A DNA stretch of 33,852 nucleotides from Crateriforma sp964453205 (GTDB lineage Bacteria; Planctomycetota; Planctomycetia; Pirellulales; Pirellulaceae). Where the stretch lies: positions 1 to 33,852 of the forward strand of contig CAYVRC010000048.1 of NCBI GenBank assembly GCA_964453205.1. Reading direction: 5' to 3'. The notes beneath the pieces were generated by a model, which saw nothing but the letters and a program-made list of their open reading frames with translations, had not been told where the DNA came from and searched no databases. Of this stretch, positions 18,846 through 26,594 are shown piece after piece. Numbering within the stretch: the stretch's first letter is position 1; every line of letters begins with the position of its first letter. The translations under genes and the position numbers were made by a program.

Positions 18846-20924
18846 ATGGTCGCACCATCGAATGATCGCCCGAGCGGCCATGACGAAACGTCGTCCAGCG
18901 TCCCTGGCCACGGGGCCGCTACGCGTTTGCCGAGTTTGCTGAGACCGGACGACTCTGGTCACTGCGGGTCACTACGCAGCAAGTTGACGCTATCGCTCGC
19001 CGTGATGTTTCTGGTTTTCTTGTCCATCGACGGACTCGTTCGGCGATCGTTCTTGAAGCCCGCCTTCGCGGCCCTGGAACACAATCACGCCCATCGTGAC
19101 GCCAGTCGTGTGCTCGCGGCGATCGAATCGGAGCGCGAACACTTGGACGAACTGGCCGTGGGCCTGAGCCATCGAATGCCGACCGACCGCGGCATTCAAC
19201 AGCCCGATCGCTGGGTCTCGGACCACATCGATTACGCAGCCGTCTTCGACACGGAAACGGGATGGCAACCGCTGCGGATCCCGAAACGGCCCGATGCACC
19301 GGAGCCGGCCGGGCCGTCGGCCGACCTCTCGGAACTGGAACGACTGCTTCGCGACGACGCGGCGGGCAAAACGTCCGGAATGATCCGCGACGCCGCGGGA
19401 AACCTGCTGATGTTCGCCCGGGCGAAAAGTCCGGACGGAACCGCGAACAGGTCCGCCGATCCGAGCGGCCCGGAGGCCGCGTCGAAGCTCGCCAAAGACT
19501 CCGTCGTTCCACGACACTTGGTCATCGCCCGGCGGATGGATCACCGTTTCATTCAAGATCTATGCCACCGCACGCAAGTCTCGTTCTCGTTGCAAGAACC
19601 ATCGACGCCGCCTCTCGGACGACCGACATCGGCCGCATCCCCATCGATCCGCAGCCCCGACGAATCGACGTTGGTTGTCGAAGTTCCGCTCCGAGATCAC
19701 GCGGAAAACGTCGTCGCCATCATCTTCATGCGAGTGCCTCGGGATGTGACTCGACACGCTTTTGAAGCGATTCGATCGGGCCGAAATCGATTCATCTTCG
19801 GTTCCGTCGCCGCGCTGCTTTTGCTGTTGCTGCTGTTGCAACGCCTGGTGATCATGCCGATTCATGCGATCCGGGACCACACGATTCGAGTCGCCGAACA
19901 GGGGTTTGCGGTGAGCCCGCTGGAGCTGAATCGGGACGATGAAATCGGTGACCTCTCGACGGCCTTCGACGCGATGATCGGCAAGCTTCATCAGTCCCAA
20001 ATCCGCGTCTCGGATGCTTCGCGCGCCGCCGGCATGAGCCAGGTAGCCGGGACGGTCATCCACAACGTGGGCAACGTGCTGACCAACGTCAACAGCTTGG
20101 TCGATTCGATCTGCGGGAAAACGAAAGGCCTTCGCGTCACACCACTTCACCGTTTGGCCGCCCGGATCCGGACCGATTCCGAGGATCAGGAATTCGCCAA
20201 CGCCATGCCGACCTACTTGGACGCCCTGGCCGCGTCGCTGCAGAGTGATCAACAACAACTGTTGGACCTGTTGACCACTCTGCAAAGCAACATTTGCCAC
20301 ATCGAAGAGGTGATGCGTTACCAACGCAAGCACACACGAGCGGGAAACCACCGATCGACTTTTTCAATCGCCGACGTGGTCGACGAAGCCATCGGGTGCT
20401 GCCGCGCCCGCTTGGAGCGAGACAACGTCGACGTGCGCGTCGGCGGCACACTGCAAACGTCGATTCGGTCCGACAAGGGCACCGTCTTGCAAGTCTTGAT
20501 CAACTTGATCGCCAACGCTCACGCGGCCTTCGCCGGCGTCGAATCGCGAATTCGAAAAATCGATATCGACGTCGACAACGACGGCGAATCGGTTTGCATC
20601 CGCGTTCGCGACAACGCGTCCGGAATGAGCAAGGAAGTCCGGCAGAAAATCTTCGACGCGCACTTCACGACTCGGGAAACGGGGACCGGGCTGGGGCTGC
20701 ATTTTTGCACGCTGTCGATCTCGCGACTCGGAGGACGGATTTCCGTCCACAGCGACGGAGTGGACAAAGGTTCGGAATTCGTGATCCGGCTTCCGATGCG
20801 GCGATCGACCGCCGCGTCAATCGAGGCGGGCGGTCCCGAATCGATGCTTCAGCCGGAATCCGATTTGCCGGCGACGCCCGCCGACCGATTCGCCGAGAGC
20901 TTTCCGGGAGGGGACAAGTCGTGA
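18846..20924 (+). CDS. Membrane sensor histidine kinase (CHASE4-like, HAMP, HATPase)
   Basis: A 692-residue sensor kinase from ATG 18846; an in-frame GTG at 18786 adds 20. The first span is at about 47-65. A periplasmic domain of about 250 residues begins LEHNHAHRDASRVLAAI..EREHLDEL, as in CHASE4. The second span is at about 317-333 (an almost pure leucine run). A HAMP domain follows to about 385. The phosphoacceptor segment reads AGTVIHNVGNVLTN, with His406 the likely phosphorylated residue; this HNxGN form differs from the common HExxxP type. The ATPase domain has NLIANAHAA (N box, about 553-561), DNASGMS (G1) and GTGLGLHF (G2). Nothing essential is missing. Its stop overlaps the GTG of a receiver-GGDEF-EAL gene, the likely phosphotransfer partner. 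The periplasmic ligand is unknown. Confidence 0.9.
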   Translation: MVAPSNDRPSGHDETSSSVPGHGAATRLPSLLRPDDSGHCGSLRSKLTLSLAVMFLVFLSIDGLVRRSFLKPAFAALEHNHAHRDASRVLAAIESEREHLDELAVGLSHRMPTDRGIQQPDRWVSDHIDYAAVFDTETGWQPLRIPKRPDAPEPAGPSADLSELERLLRDDAAGKTSGMIRDAAGNLLMFARAKSPDGTANRSADPSGPEAASKLAKDSVVPRHLVIARRMDHRFIQDLCHRTQVSFSLQEPSTPPLGRPTSAASPSIRSPDESTLVVEVPLRDHAENVVAIIFMRVPRDVTRHAFEAIRSGRNRFIFGSVAALLLLLLLLQRLVIMPIHAIRDHTIRVAEQGFAVSPLELNRDDEIGDLSTAFDAMIGKLHQSQIRVSDASRAAGMSQVAGTVIHNVGNVLTNVNSLVDSICGKTKGLRVTPLHRLAARIRTDSEDQEFANAMPTYLDALAASLQSDQQQLLDLLTTLQSNICHIEEVMRYQRKHTRAGNHRSTFSIADVVDEAIGCCRARLERDNVDVRVGGTLQTSIRSDKGTVLQVLINLIANAHAAFAGVESRIRKIDIDVDNDGESVCIRVRDNASGMSKEVRQKIFDAHFTTRETGTGLGLHFCTLSISRLGGRISVHSDGVDKGSEFVIRLPMRRSTAASIEAGGPESMLQPESDLPATPADRFAESFPGGDKS
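20906..20913 (+). promoter_or_regulatory. Strong ribosome-binding site fixing the GTG start of the receiver-GGDEF-EAL gene
   Basis: GGGAGGGG ends seven bases before the GTG at 20921. It is one of the few good Shine-Dalgarno sequences in the window. It lies inside the end of the histidine kinase gene and decides the start against a much longer open frame reaching back to 20294. Confidence 0.7.
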
Positions 20925-22954
20925 AAGACGCCAGAGCCACCGCGGTGCGACGACTACTGATCGTCGACGATCAACAGCCGATCCACGACACCTTTGCGAG
21001 AATCTTCGACACACCGAGGAACGAGGACGAAACGCTGGCCCAGTTCGAAGCGCGTTTCCTGGACCTGGACGAACCAGTCGCGGGACGACGGGAGTCGCAA
21101 AAGCGGGCCGCGCCGGCGTACGAACTGGTTCACGCGACCACCGGCCGACGGGCCGTGGAACTGATGTCGCAGGCGGTCCGTGACGCGAGGCGTTTTTCGG
21201 TCGCTTTCGTCGACATGCGAATGCCGCAAGGTCTCGACGGCATCGCCACGACGCGAAAACTTTGGCAGATCGACGAGGACTTGCAGATCGTTATCTGTAC
21301 AGCTCACAGCGACCACGCTTGGCACGAAGTCCTGGAGCAACTCGGTTACAGCGATCGACTGCTGCTGCTGAAAAAACCTTTCGAATCGGACGAAGTTCGG
21401 CAACTGGCCTTGGCACTCAGTGAAAAGAGCCGTCTGTCGGCGATTCGCAACAAGCAGATCAATGACTTGCAAAGCGAGGTCTTGCTCCGTCGCGGCGTCG
21501 AAGACGAACTGCGTGAAATGGCGCTTCACGACACGCTGACCAAGCTGCCCAATCGTTGTTTTTTACTGGACCGTCTGCAACAGATCATCGCGAAACGTCG
21601 ACGACATCCCGAACGTCGTGATGCCGTCCTGTTCCTGGACTTGGACAATTTCAAGATCATCAACGACAGCTTGGGACACGATGCGGGCGACGACCTGTTG
21701 AACGAAGTCGCCGTCCGATTGAAGGAATGCGTCCGCGAACACGACTTGACGGCACGAGGCGAAAGTCAACAGAGATTCTGTGAAGCGGGACAGGAAACGA
21801 TTCGACTGGGCGGTGACGAATTCGTCGTCGTGCTCGAGTGCCTGTTGGACGACAGGGATGCCATTGTGGTCGCCGATCGGATCGTCAAGCGGTTGGCCCA
21901 ACCGTTCCAATTGGGGGAACGCTTGGTCAACGTCGGGACCAGCGTCGGCGTCGCCTATGTCCACGACCAATTGAAAGACGGCAACGAAGCGTTGCGCAAC
22001 GCCGATACCGCGATGTATCGCGCCAAGACCAGTGGCAAAGGACGCGTGGCGGTTTTTGATCAAACCATGCATGAAGCGGTCTGCGAACGTTTGGACCTGG
22101 AAGCCCAACTGCGACAGGCGCTTGAGACGGGCGGTTTTTCGTTGCGATATCAACCGATCGTCGACCTTTCGCGCGCCCGCATCGCCGGCGTCGAAGCCTT
22201 GCTGCGCTGGCAAGACGCGACGGGTCGCGAAGTCCCACCGACCACTTTCGTCCCGATCATGGAAGAGGTCGGCCTGATCACCGACCTCGGTGAATGGGTG
22301 ATCGAGCAGGCGTCCCAGGCTTTCGGCGACATGATGCGACAGCTGCCCGCATCGATCCGCGACGAAGTCTACTTGGGCGTGAACCTGTCAAGTCGACAAC
22401 TGAACGACCAGCATTTCTTGATGCGTCTGAAGGAGATCCTGGATCGAACGGGGTTCGATCGACACCGTTTCAAACTGGAGATCTGCGAATCACAGGATCA
22501 ACGCAACGATTCGCGATCCCTGGCGTGCATGCAGTCGTTGCAGGAACTGGGGGTCGGATTGCACATCGACGATTTCGGCAAAGGCCGATCTTCGCTGCTG
22601 TGTTTTCAATCTTACCCCGTCGAAACCATCAAAATTGACCGTAGCTTTACCGCCGAAATCGCTGGAGAAAACAGCCACGCCGTGATCACCAAAGCGATCA
22701 TCCAACTGGCGCACCACTTGGGTGCCGGGATCGTCGCCGAGGGAGTGGAATCGGAAGAACAGTTGAACTTGCTGCGTCGCTGGGAGTGCAACTTGGCGCA
22801 GGGTTATTTGTTTTCACCGCCGTTGACTTTGGATGAACTGCGCGAACTGTTGCTGGATCCTAAACGCAGCCGTGGCGTCCGTCTGTTGACGCGGCCGCTC
22901 TGCGGTTTGATGGTAGACGCGCCGACGAGCGACGCCGCGTTGACGCTTTCGTAG
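20921..22954 (+). CDS. Response regulator with GGDEF and EAL domains (c-di-GMP turnover)
   Basis: A 677-residue protein. The receiver (about 10-155) starts RRLLIVDDQQPIHD; Asp98 in VDMRMPQGLDG is the phosphorylation site and KKPF holds the conserved lysine. It contains an insert of about 30 residues (30-65) common in this receiver subclass. The GGDEF domain (about 198-385) has HDTLTKLPNR and intact GGDEF (297-301). An insertion of about 15 residues (about 278-292) takes the place of the RxxD inhibitory site. The EAL domain (about 393-640) has EALLRW (425-430), LEICES, HIDDFGKGRSS, TIKIDRSF and IVAEGVES, all expected for active phosphodiesterases. Both c-di-GMP synthesis and breakdown are therefore possible, set by phosphorylation. 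The GTG start overlaps the histidine kinase stop (GTGA) and has a strong ribosome-binding site. Confidence 0.94.
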   Translation: MKDARATAVRRLLIVDDQQPIHDTFARIFDTPRNEDETLAQFEARFLDLDEPVAGRRESQKRAAPAYELVHATTGRRAVELMSQAVRDARRFSVAFVDMRMPQGLDGIATTRKLWQIDEDLQIVICTAHSDHAWHEVLEQLGYSDRLLLLKKPFESDEVRQLALALSEKSRLSAIRNKQINDLQSEVLLRRGVEDELREMALHDTLTKLPNRCFLLDRLQQIIAKRRRHPERRDAVLFLDLDNFKIINDSLGHDAGDDLLNEVAVRLKECVREHDLTARGESQQRFCEAGQETIRLGGDEFVVVLECLLDDRDAIVVADRIVKRLAQPFQLGERLVNVGTSVGVAYVHDQLKDGNEALRNADTAMYRAKTSGKGRVAVFDQTMHEAVCERLDLEAQLRQALETGGFSLRYQPIVDLSRARIAGVEALLRWQDATGREVPPTTFVPIMEEVGLITDLGEWVIEQASQAFGDMMRQLPASIRDEVYLGVNLSSRQLNDQHFLMRLKEILDRTGFDRHRFKLEICESQDQRNDSRSLACMQSLQELGVGLHIDDFGKGRSSLLCFQSYPVETIKIDRSFTAEIAGENSHAVITKAIIQLAHHLGAGIVAEGVESEEQLNLLRRWECNLAQGYLFSPPLTLDELRELLLDPKRSRGVRLLTRPLCGLMVDAPTSDAALTLS

Positions 22955-23186
22955 TTCGCCCGGTCGATCGGCGAAGCGACAAGTCCGTCCGCCCGGTCGT
23001 CGTGGAACGTTCGGCGGTGGCGGTCGTCGGTTTCGATGCAAATCGACGAAAACCGATGTCAAAAACAGACAAGTGCCGTGTCAAAGCATCCCGGAACTTG
23101 GGATACTTGGTTGACGCGATTCGGCCCCCGGGCGTGTCGTCGCCCTGACTTCGTTTTTCGGCCCCTATCTCTTTTCGGCATCGACC

Positions 23187-24074
23187 TTGCCCAGCGCCCT
23201 TTCGCCAGAGACGCTTCAACAGATTCAGCGATTGGATTTGCGCGCCCGCATGGTCGTTCGTGGGTTCTTGCAAGGGTTGCACGCGAGTCCCTACCAGGGT
23301 TTTTCCGTTCAGTTCAGCGACCACCGGCGCTACGATCCGGGTGACGACCCGAACCGGATCGACTGGCTGGTTTACGCAAAGACCGACAAGTATTACGTCA
23401 AGCGTTTCGAAGCGGAAACGAATCTGACGGGCTACTTGGTCATGGATCTGTCCCAGTCGATGGGGTTCACGCATCGACAAAGCATGACGAAATTCGAATA
23501 CGCGACCTGTTTGGCCGCTTCGCTGGCGTATTTGATGACCATGCAACAAGATCCGGTCGGATTGATGACGTTCACCGAAAAACTCAACGCGGTGCTGCCG
23601 GCGCGGAGTCGGCGTGGGCAGGTCGCGGACGTTCTGGCGGCGTTGTCACGTCTGAAACCGGGCGGGCAGACCGACATCGCGACCTGCGTTTCTCAGGTCG
23701 CGGCGATGCTGAAACAGCATTCGTTGGTGATGCTGTTCTCGGATCTGCTGACCGATCCCGAGGAAGTGCTCGCGGCCCTGGCACAGCTTCGTTACGGTGG
23801 TCACGACGTGATCGTGTTTCATGTTTTGGACGAGGCCGAAGTTTACTTTCCCTACAGCGGCCAAGTGCAGTTCGAAGATCCCGAGACGGGCGAATCGGTC
23901 AGTGTCGACGCCGCCGGTTTTCGGGCCGAATATCTGGATCAGATCGAGTCCTTTCGAACGCGATACCAGGACGCATGTCACGGTTTACGGATCGACTACG
24001 TGCCGCTGGACACCAGCATGCCCTTTGACAAGGCGCTGACGGAATATCTGCAACAACGTCAGGGCCGTTTCTGA
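23187..24074 (+). CDS. DUF58 protein (VWA-like), MoxR/Bat-type operon
   Basis: A 295-residue cytoplasmic protein of the DUF58 family. Typical landmarks: LRARMVVRGFLQGLHASPYQG near 19-39, then DHRRYDPGDDPNRIDWLVYAKTD and YYVKRFEAETN. The VWA-like core has the metal-site motif DLSQS (87-91). DUF58 proteins are usually encoded with a MoxR AAA+ ATPase and VWA membrane proteins, in systems thought to assist protein maturation or stress tolerance. The start is TTG 23187: it is the only ATG, GTG or TTG between an in-frame stop at 23112 and the conserved domain. The BatA-like gene follows after 33 bp. No MoxR gene precedes it; the upstream neighbour is the EAL protein. Confidence 0.9.
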   Translation: MPSALSPETLQQIQRLDLRARMVVRGFLQGLHASPYQGFSVQFSDHRRYDPGDDPNRIDWLVYAKTDKYYVKRFEAETNLTGYLVMDLSQSMGFTHRQSMTKFEYATCLAASLAYLMTMQQDPVGLMTFTEKLNAVLPARSRRGQVADVLAALSRLKPGGQTDIATCVSQVAAMLKQHSLVMLFSDLLTDPEEVLAALAQLRYGGHDVIVFHVLDEAEVYFPYSGQVQFEDPETGESVSVDAAGFRAEYLDQIESFRTRYQDACHGLRIDYVPLDTSMPFDKALTEYLQQRQGRF

Positions 24075-24107
24075 ATCGGACCTTTCCATCGATAGGATCA
24101 TCAAGCC

Positions 24108-26594
24108 TTGACGTTCTTGAACGCCACGCTGATTTTTGGAGCACTCGCGGCCGGGGTCCCGATCGTCCTGCACTTGATCGCGCGAAAGGAACCTCGGCGT
24201 GAAATTTTTCCGGCGGTCCGTTTTCTGACTCAGCGTTTCGAAACGAACCGGACGCGATTGAAAGTCAAGCGTTGGTGGCTGTTGTTGCTCCGCGTGTTGG
24301 CCCTGGTCGCGTTGGCGGTCGCGTTGGCCAGGCCGACCATTCATCAAGACGTGTCGACGCGCTGGTTGATGCTGGGTTTGCTGGTCGCCGCGGGCGTGGC
24401 GCTCCTGGTGTTGGCCACGATCGCCGTTTTTCGTGACTTGGGACGGTCGACGGCCATCGGTTTGGCGCTGGCCGGGGCGACGATCCTCGTCGCCGCGCTC
24501 GGCTGGGGTGGCTACTCGTTGGCTTCGCAAACGACACCGACGATCGAAGTGACGACGCCCGTGGCGGTCGCGTTGGTCGTCGACAACGGGCCGAGTTCCG
24601 CCTGGGTGACGGACGATCGCCAGCGGTTGACCGAAATGCAGGATCACATGCAGTGGATCATCGGCCAACTGCCCGAGACCAGTCGGATCGCCGTGGTGGA
24701 TCGGTCTTCCCAGGCGATCGCTTTTTCCGTCGACGCCAGGGCCGCCATGGCGCGGGCCGGTCAGATCAAGGTTCGACAAGCCGCCGTGCCGCTGGCCCCA
24801 CGCATCGAATCGGCGGCCAGACTGCTGCGGACCAGCGACTTGCCGGACCGCATGGTCGTCGTGATCAGTGATCTGGACCAGTCGACTTGGCAGCCGTCAC
24901 CGCCACGCCCGTTGGTTTCGCAGTCCGACGTCTCGATCACCGTGTTGGACGTCGGCGACTTCGATCGTCGGAATCGACAACTTCGCGTCCCGAACATCGA
25001 CACCACGCCCCCGAGGCTGCAGCCGCAAACGATCCTGGCCGGTGTTCGCGTCACCGAGGCCGCGGACCCGGCAAGCGATCCGAACCGAGCGACGTCCTCG
25101 GTGACCGCGGAGCTGAAGCTTTACGAAATCGACGCCTCCAAACCGGTGATGCGAGACGGGGAACTGGTTTTGCCTGACTTGAAAACCGTGGATCGAAAAG
25201 TGATCGATGCGACGCCGGGTCGAGACACCGATTTTTCGATGACCTTGCCGCCACTTCCCGAAGGCCTGCATCATGGTCAGCTCCGGTTGGTCGGCAATGA
25301 CGCGATGCCGCTGGACGATGTGCGCTACTTGACCTGGTCGGTCGGACCGCCGACACCTTTGTTGATCGTCGCCGGTGATCGGGATCAGAGCGACCTGATC
25401 GCTTGGGCGGCCACATCGCCGCTGGACCCGGATGATCCCGAAGCGGCGTTTGACGTCGACCGGGTGGCCTTTGCCGACCTCGCGGCGGTCCGAGTGGAAG
25501 ACTATCCGGCGATCGTGTTGCTGGATCCGACGGCGCGGGTGCTGCAACAAGATTCGCTGAAACGGTACGTCGACGGGGGCGGCAACGTGGTCGTAGCGCT
25601 GGGACCGGCGCTGGATCGGTCCGCCGTGTCGGGCACCGGTCCGGTGGCGAATCGGGCGGCGACGGACTTGGGTTCGCTGCCCCGACCGAAACGAGTTTGG
25701 AAGGTTCCCGATGAGGGCAGTTTCTTGCAGGTCGTTCGCGGCGGACACCCCATCTTTGCGGGTTTCCAAGGGCTCACGACGCAGCCGCGGTGGAGCGACT
25801 TCCGCGTCCGGCTGTACTGGCAACTCGAAACGTCACCGGAGGATCGTGTTTTGGCACGTTTCGCCGGGACGGATCATCCCGCACTGTTGGTTCGCCCGTC
25901 CGGCGAAGGCCGGTGGTTGATCCTGGCGACGCCGTTGGCCGCCGGTGACGCCGGCCCGGGGCGCTGGAACGACTTGTTCGGCACCGATGCTTGGCCGACC
26001 TTCATCCTGGTTCGCCAAATGATCGAGGTGATGGCCGGCCCGCCGTCGCAGCAACGCGTGATCACCGTCGGCAACGCGCAGCGACTGCCGATCCCCACCG
26101 GCGACCAAAATCTCGCCGATCGCGGGACCGACCCGGCGACACGTTGGCAATTGTTCGGCCCCGCTTCGATCAGCCCACAACCGATCGAGGTCGCCGCGGG
26201 CGCGGAAAACTTGGTGATCAACAACGTCGACGAAGCGGGCACGTACTGGTTGCGTTCCCCCACCGCGTCGACGGGATTCTCGGCCAATCTGCCCGGCGAA
26301 GTCGTCGGCGGTACCAAAATCCGGGCGGACGACTTGGTCGCTTGGTTCGGCGAGGCCGCCGAGGACGCCCCGCGGCCCGCGTTCCGCTTGGTGCGTGACC
26401 GGGAAGCCATCGAATTCGTCGGCGGGGATTCACCGGTCACGGTTCCGCTTCGATCACCGGCGATGCTGTTGGCGCTCGCCGTATTCTTGTTGGAACAGAT
26501 CCTCGGCAATCGTTTCTATCGTTCGGGAGGTTCGGCAACCGGTCCGGCCGTGGCGGGCGCCGGCGCGACACCGGGAGGCCGTGCGTCGGCATGA
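24108..26594 (+). CDS. BatA-like multi-span membrane protein with degenerate VWA domain
   Basis: An 828-residue membrane protein starting at TTG 24108. The N-terminus (FLNATLIFGALAAGVPIVLH, then RKEPRREIFPAVRFL) is the BatA/aerotolerance N-terminal signature. Four spans are visible before residue 135. A VWA-like domain then begins PVAVALVVDNGPSSAW; the metal-site DxSxS is changed to DNGPS, so metal binding is doubtful. Residues about 415-505 (TPLLIVAGDRDQ ... VDGGGNVVVALG) resemble the class I glutamine-amidotransferase-like fold seen in long planctomycete relatives, without an obvious catalytic Cys-His pair. A last span lies at about 782-798. The next gene overlaps the stop by four bases (ATGA). 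It probably forms a membrane complex with the following VWA protein; the client is unknown. Confidence 0.82.
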   Translation: MTFLNATLIFGALAAGVPIVLHLIARKEPRREIFPAVRFLTQRFETNRTRLKVKRWWLLLLRVLALVALAVALARPTIHQDVSTRWLMLGLLVAAGVALLVLATIAVFRDLGRSTAIGLALAGATILVAALGWGGYSLASQTTPTIEVTTPVAVALVVDNGPSSAWVTDDRQRLTEMQDHMQWIIGQLPETSRIAVVDRSSQAIAFSVDARAAMARAGQIKVRQAAVPLAPRIESAARLLRTSDLPDRMVVVISDLDQSTWQPSPPRPLVSQSDVSITVLDVGDFDRRNRQLRVPNIDTTPPRLQPQTILAGVRVTEAADPASDPNRATSSVTAELKLYEIDASKPVMRDGELVLPDLKTVDRKVIDATPGRDTDFSMTLPPLPEGLHHGQLRLVGNDAMPLDDVRYLTWSVGPPTPLLIVAGDRDQSDLIAWAATSPLDPDDPEAAFDVDRVAFADLAAVRVEDYPAIVLLDPTARVLQQDSLKRYVDGGGNVVVALGPALDRSAVSGTGPVANRAATDLGSLPRPKRVWKVPDEGSFLQVVRGGHPIFAGFQGLTTQPRWSDFRVRLYWQLETSPEDRVLARFAGTDHPALLVRPSGEGRWLILATPLAAGDAGPGRWNDLFGTDAWPTFILVRQMIEVMAGPPSQQRVITVGNAQRLPIPTGDQNLADRGTDPATRWQLFGPASISPQPIEVAAGAENLVINNVDEAGTYWLRSPTASTGFSANLPGEVVGGTKIRADDLVAWFGEAAEDAPRPAFRLVRDREAIEFVGGDSPVTVPLRSPAMLLALAVFLLEQILGNRFYRSGGSATGPAVAGAGATPGGRASA

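Noticed and set aside
20294..20920. Upstream extension of the receiver-GGDEF-EAL frame
   Set aside because: The extra 209 codons overlap the histidine kinase and are Arg-rich nonsense. A strong ribosome-binding site and GTGA overlap place the start at 20921.
23027..23056. Inverted repeat TCGGTTTCG ... CGAAAACCGA before DUF58
   Set aside because: The stem has a bulge and no T-tract, and the loop is 11 bases; too weak to call a terminator or operator.
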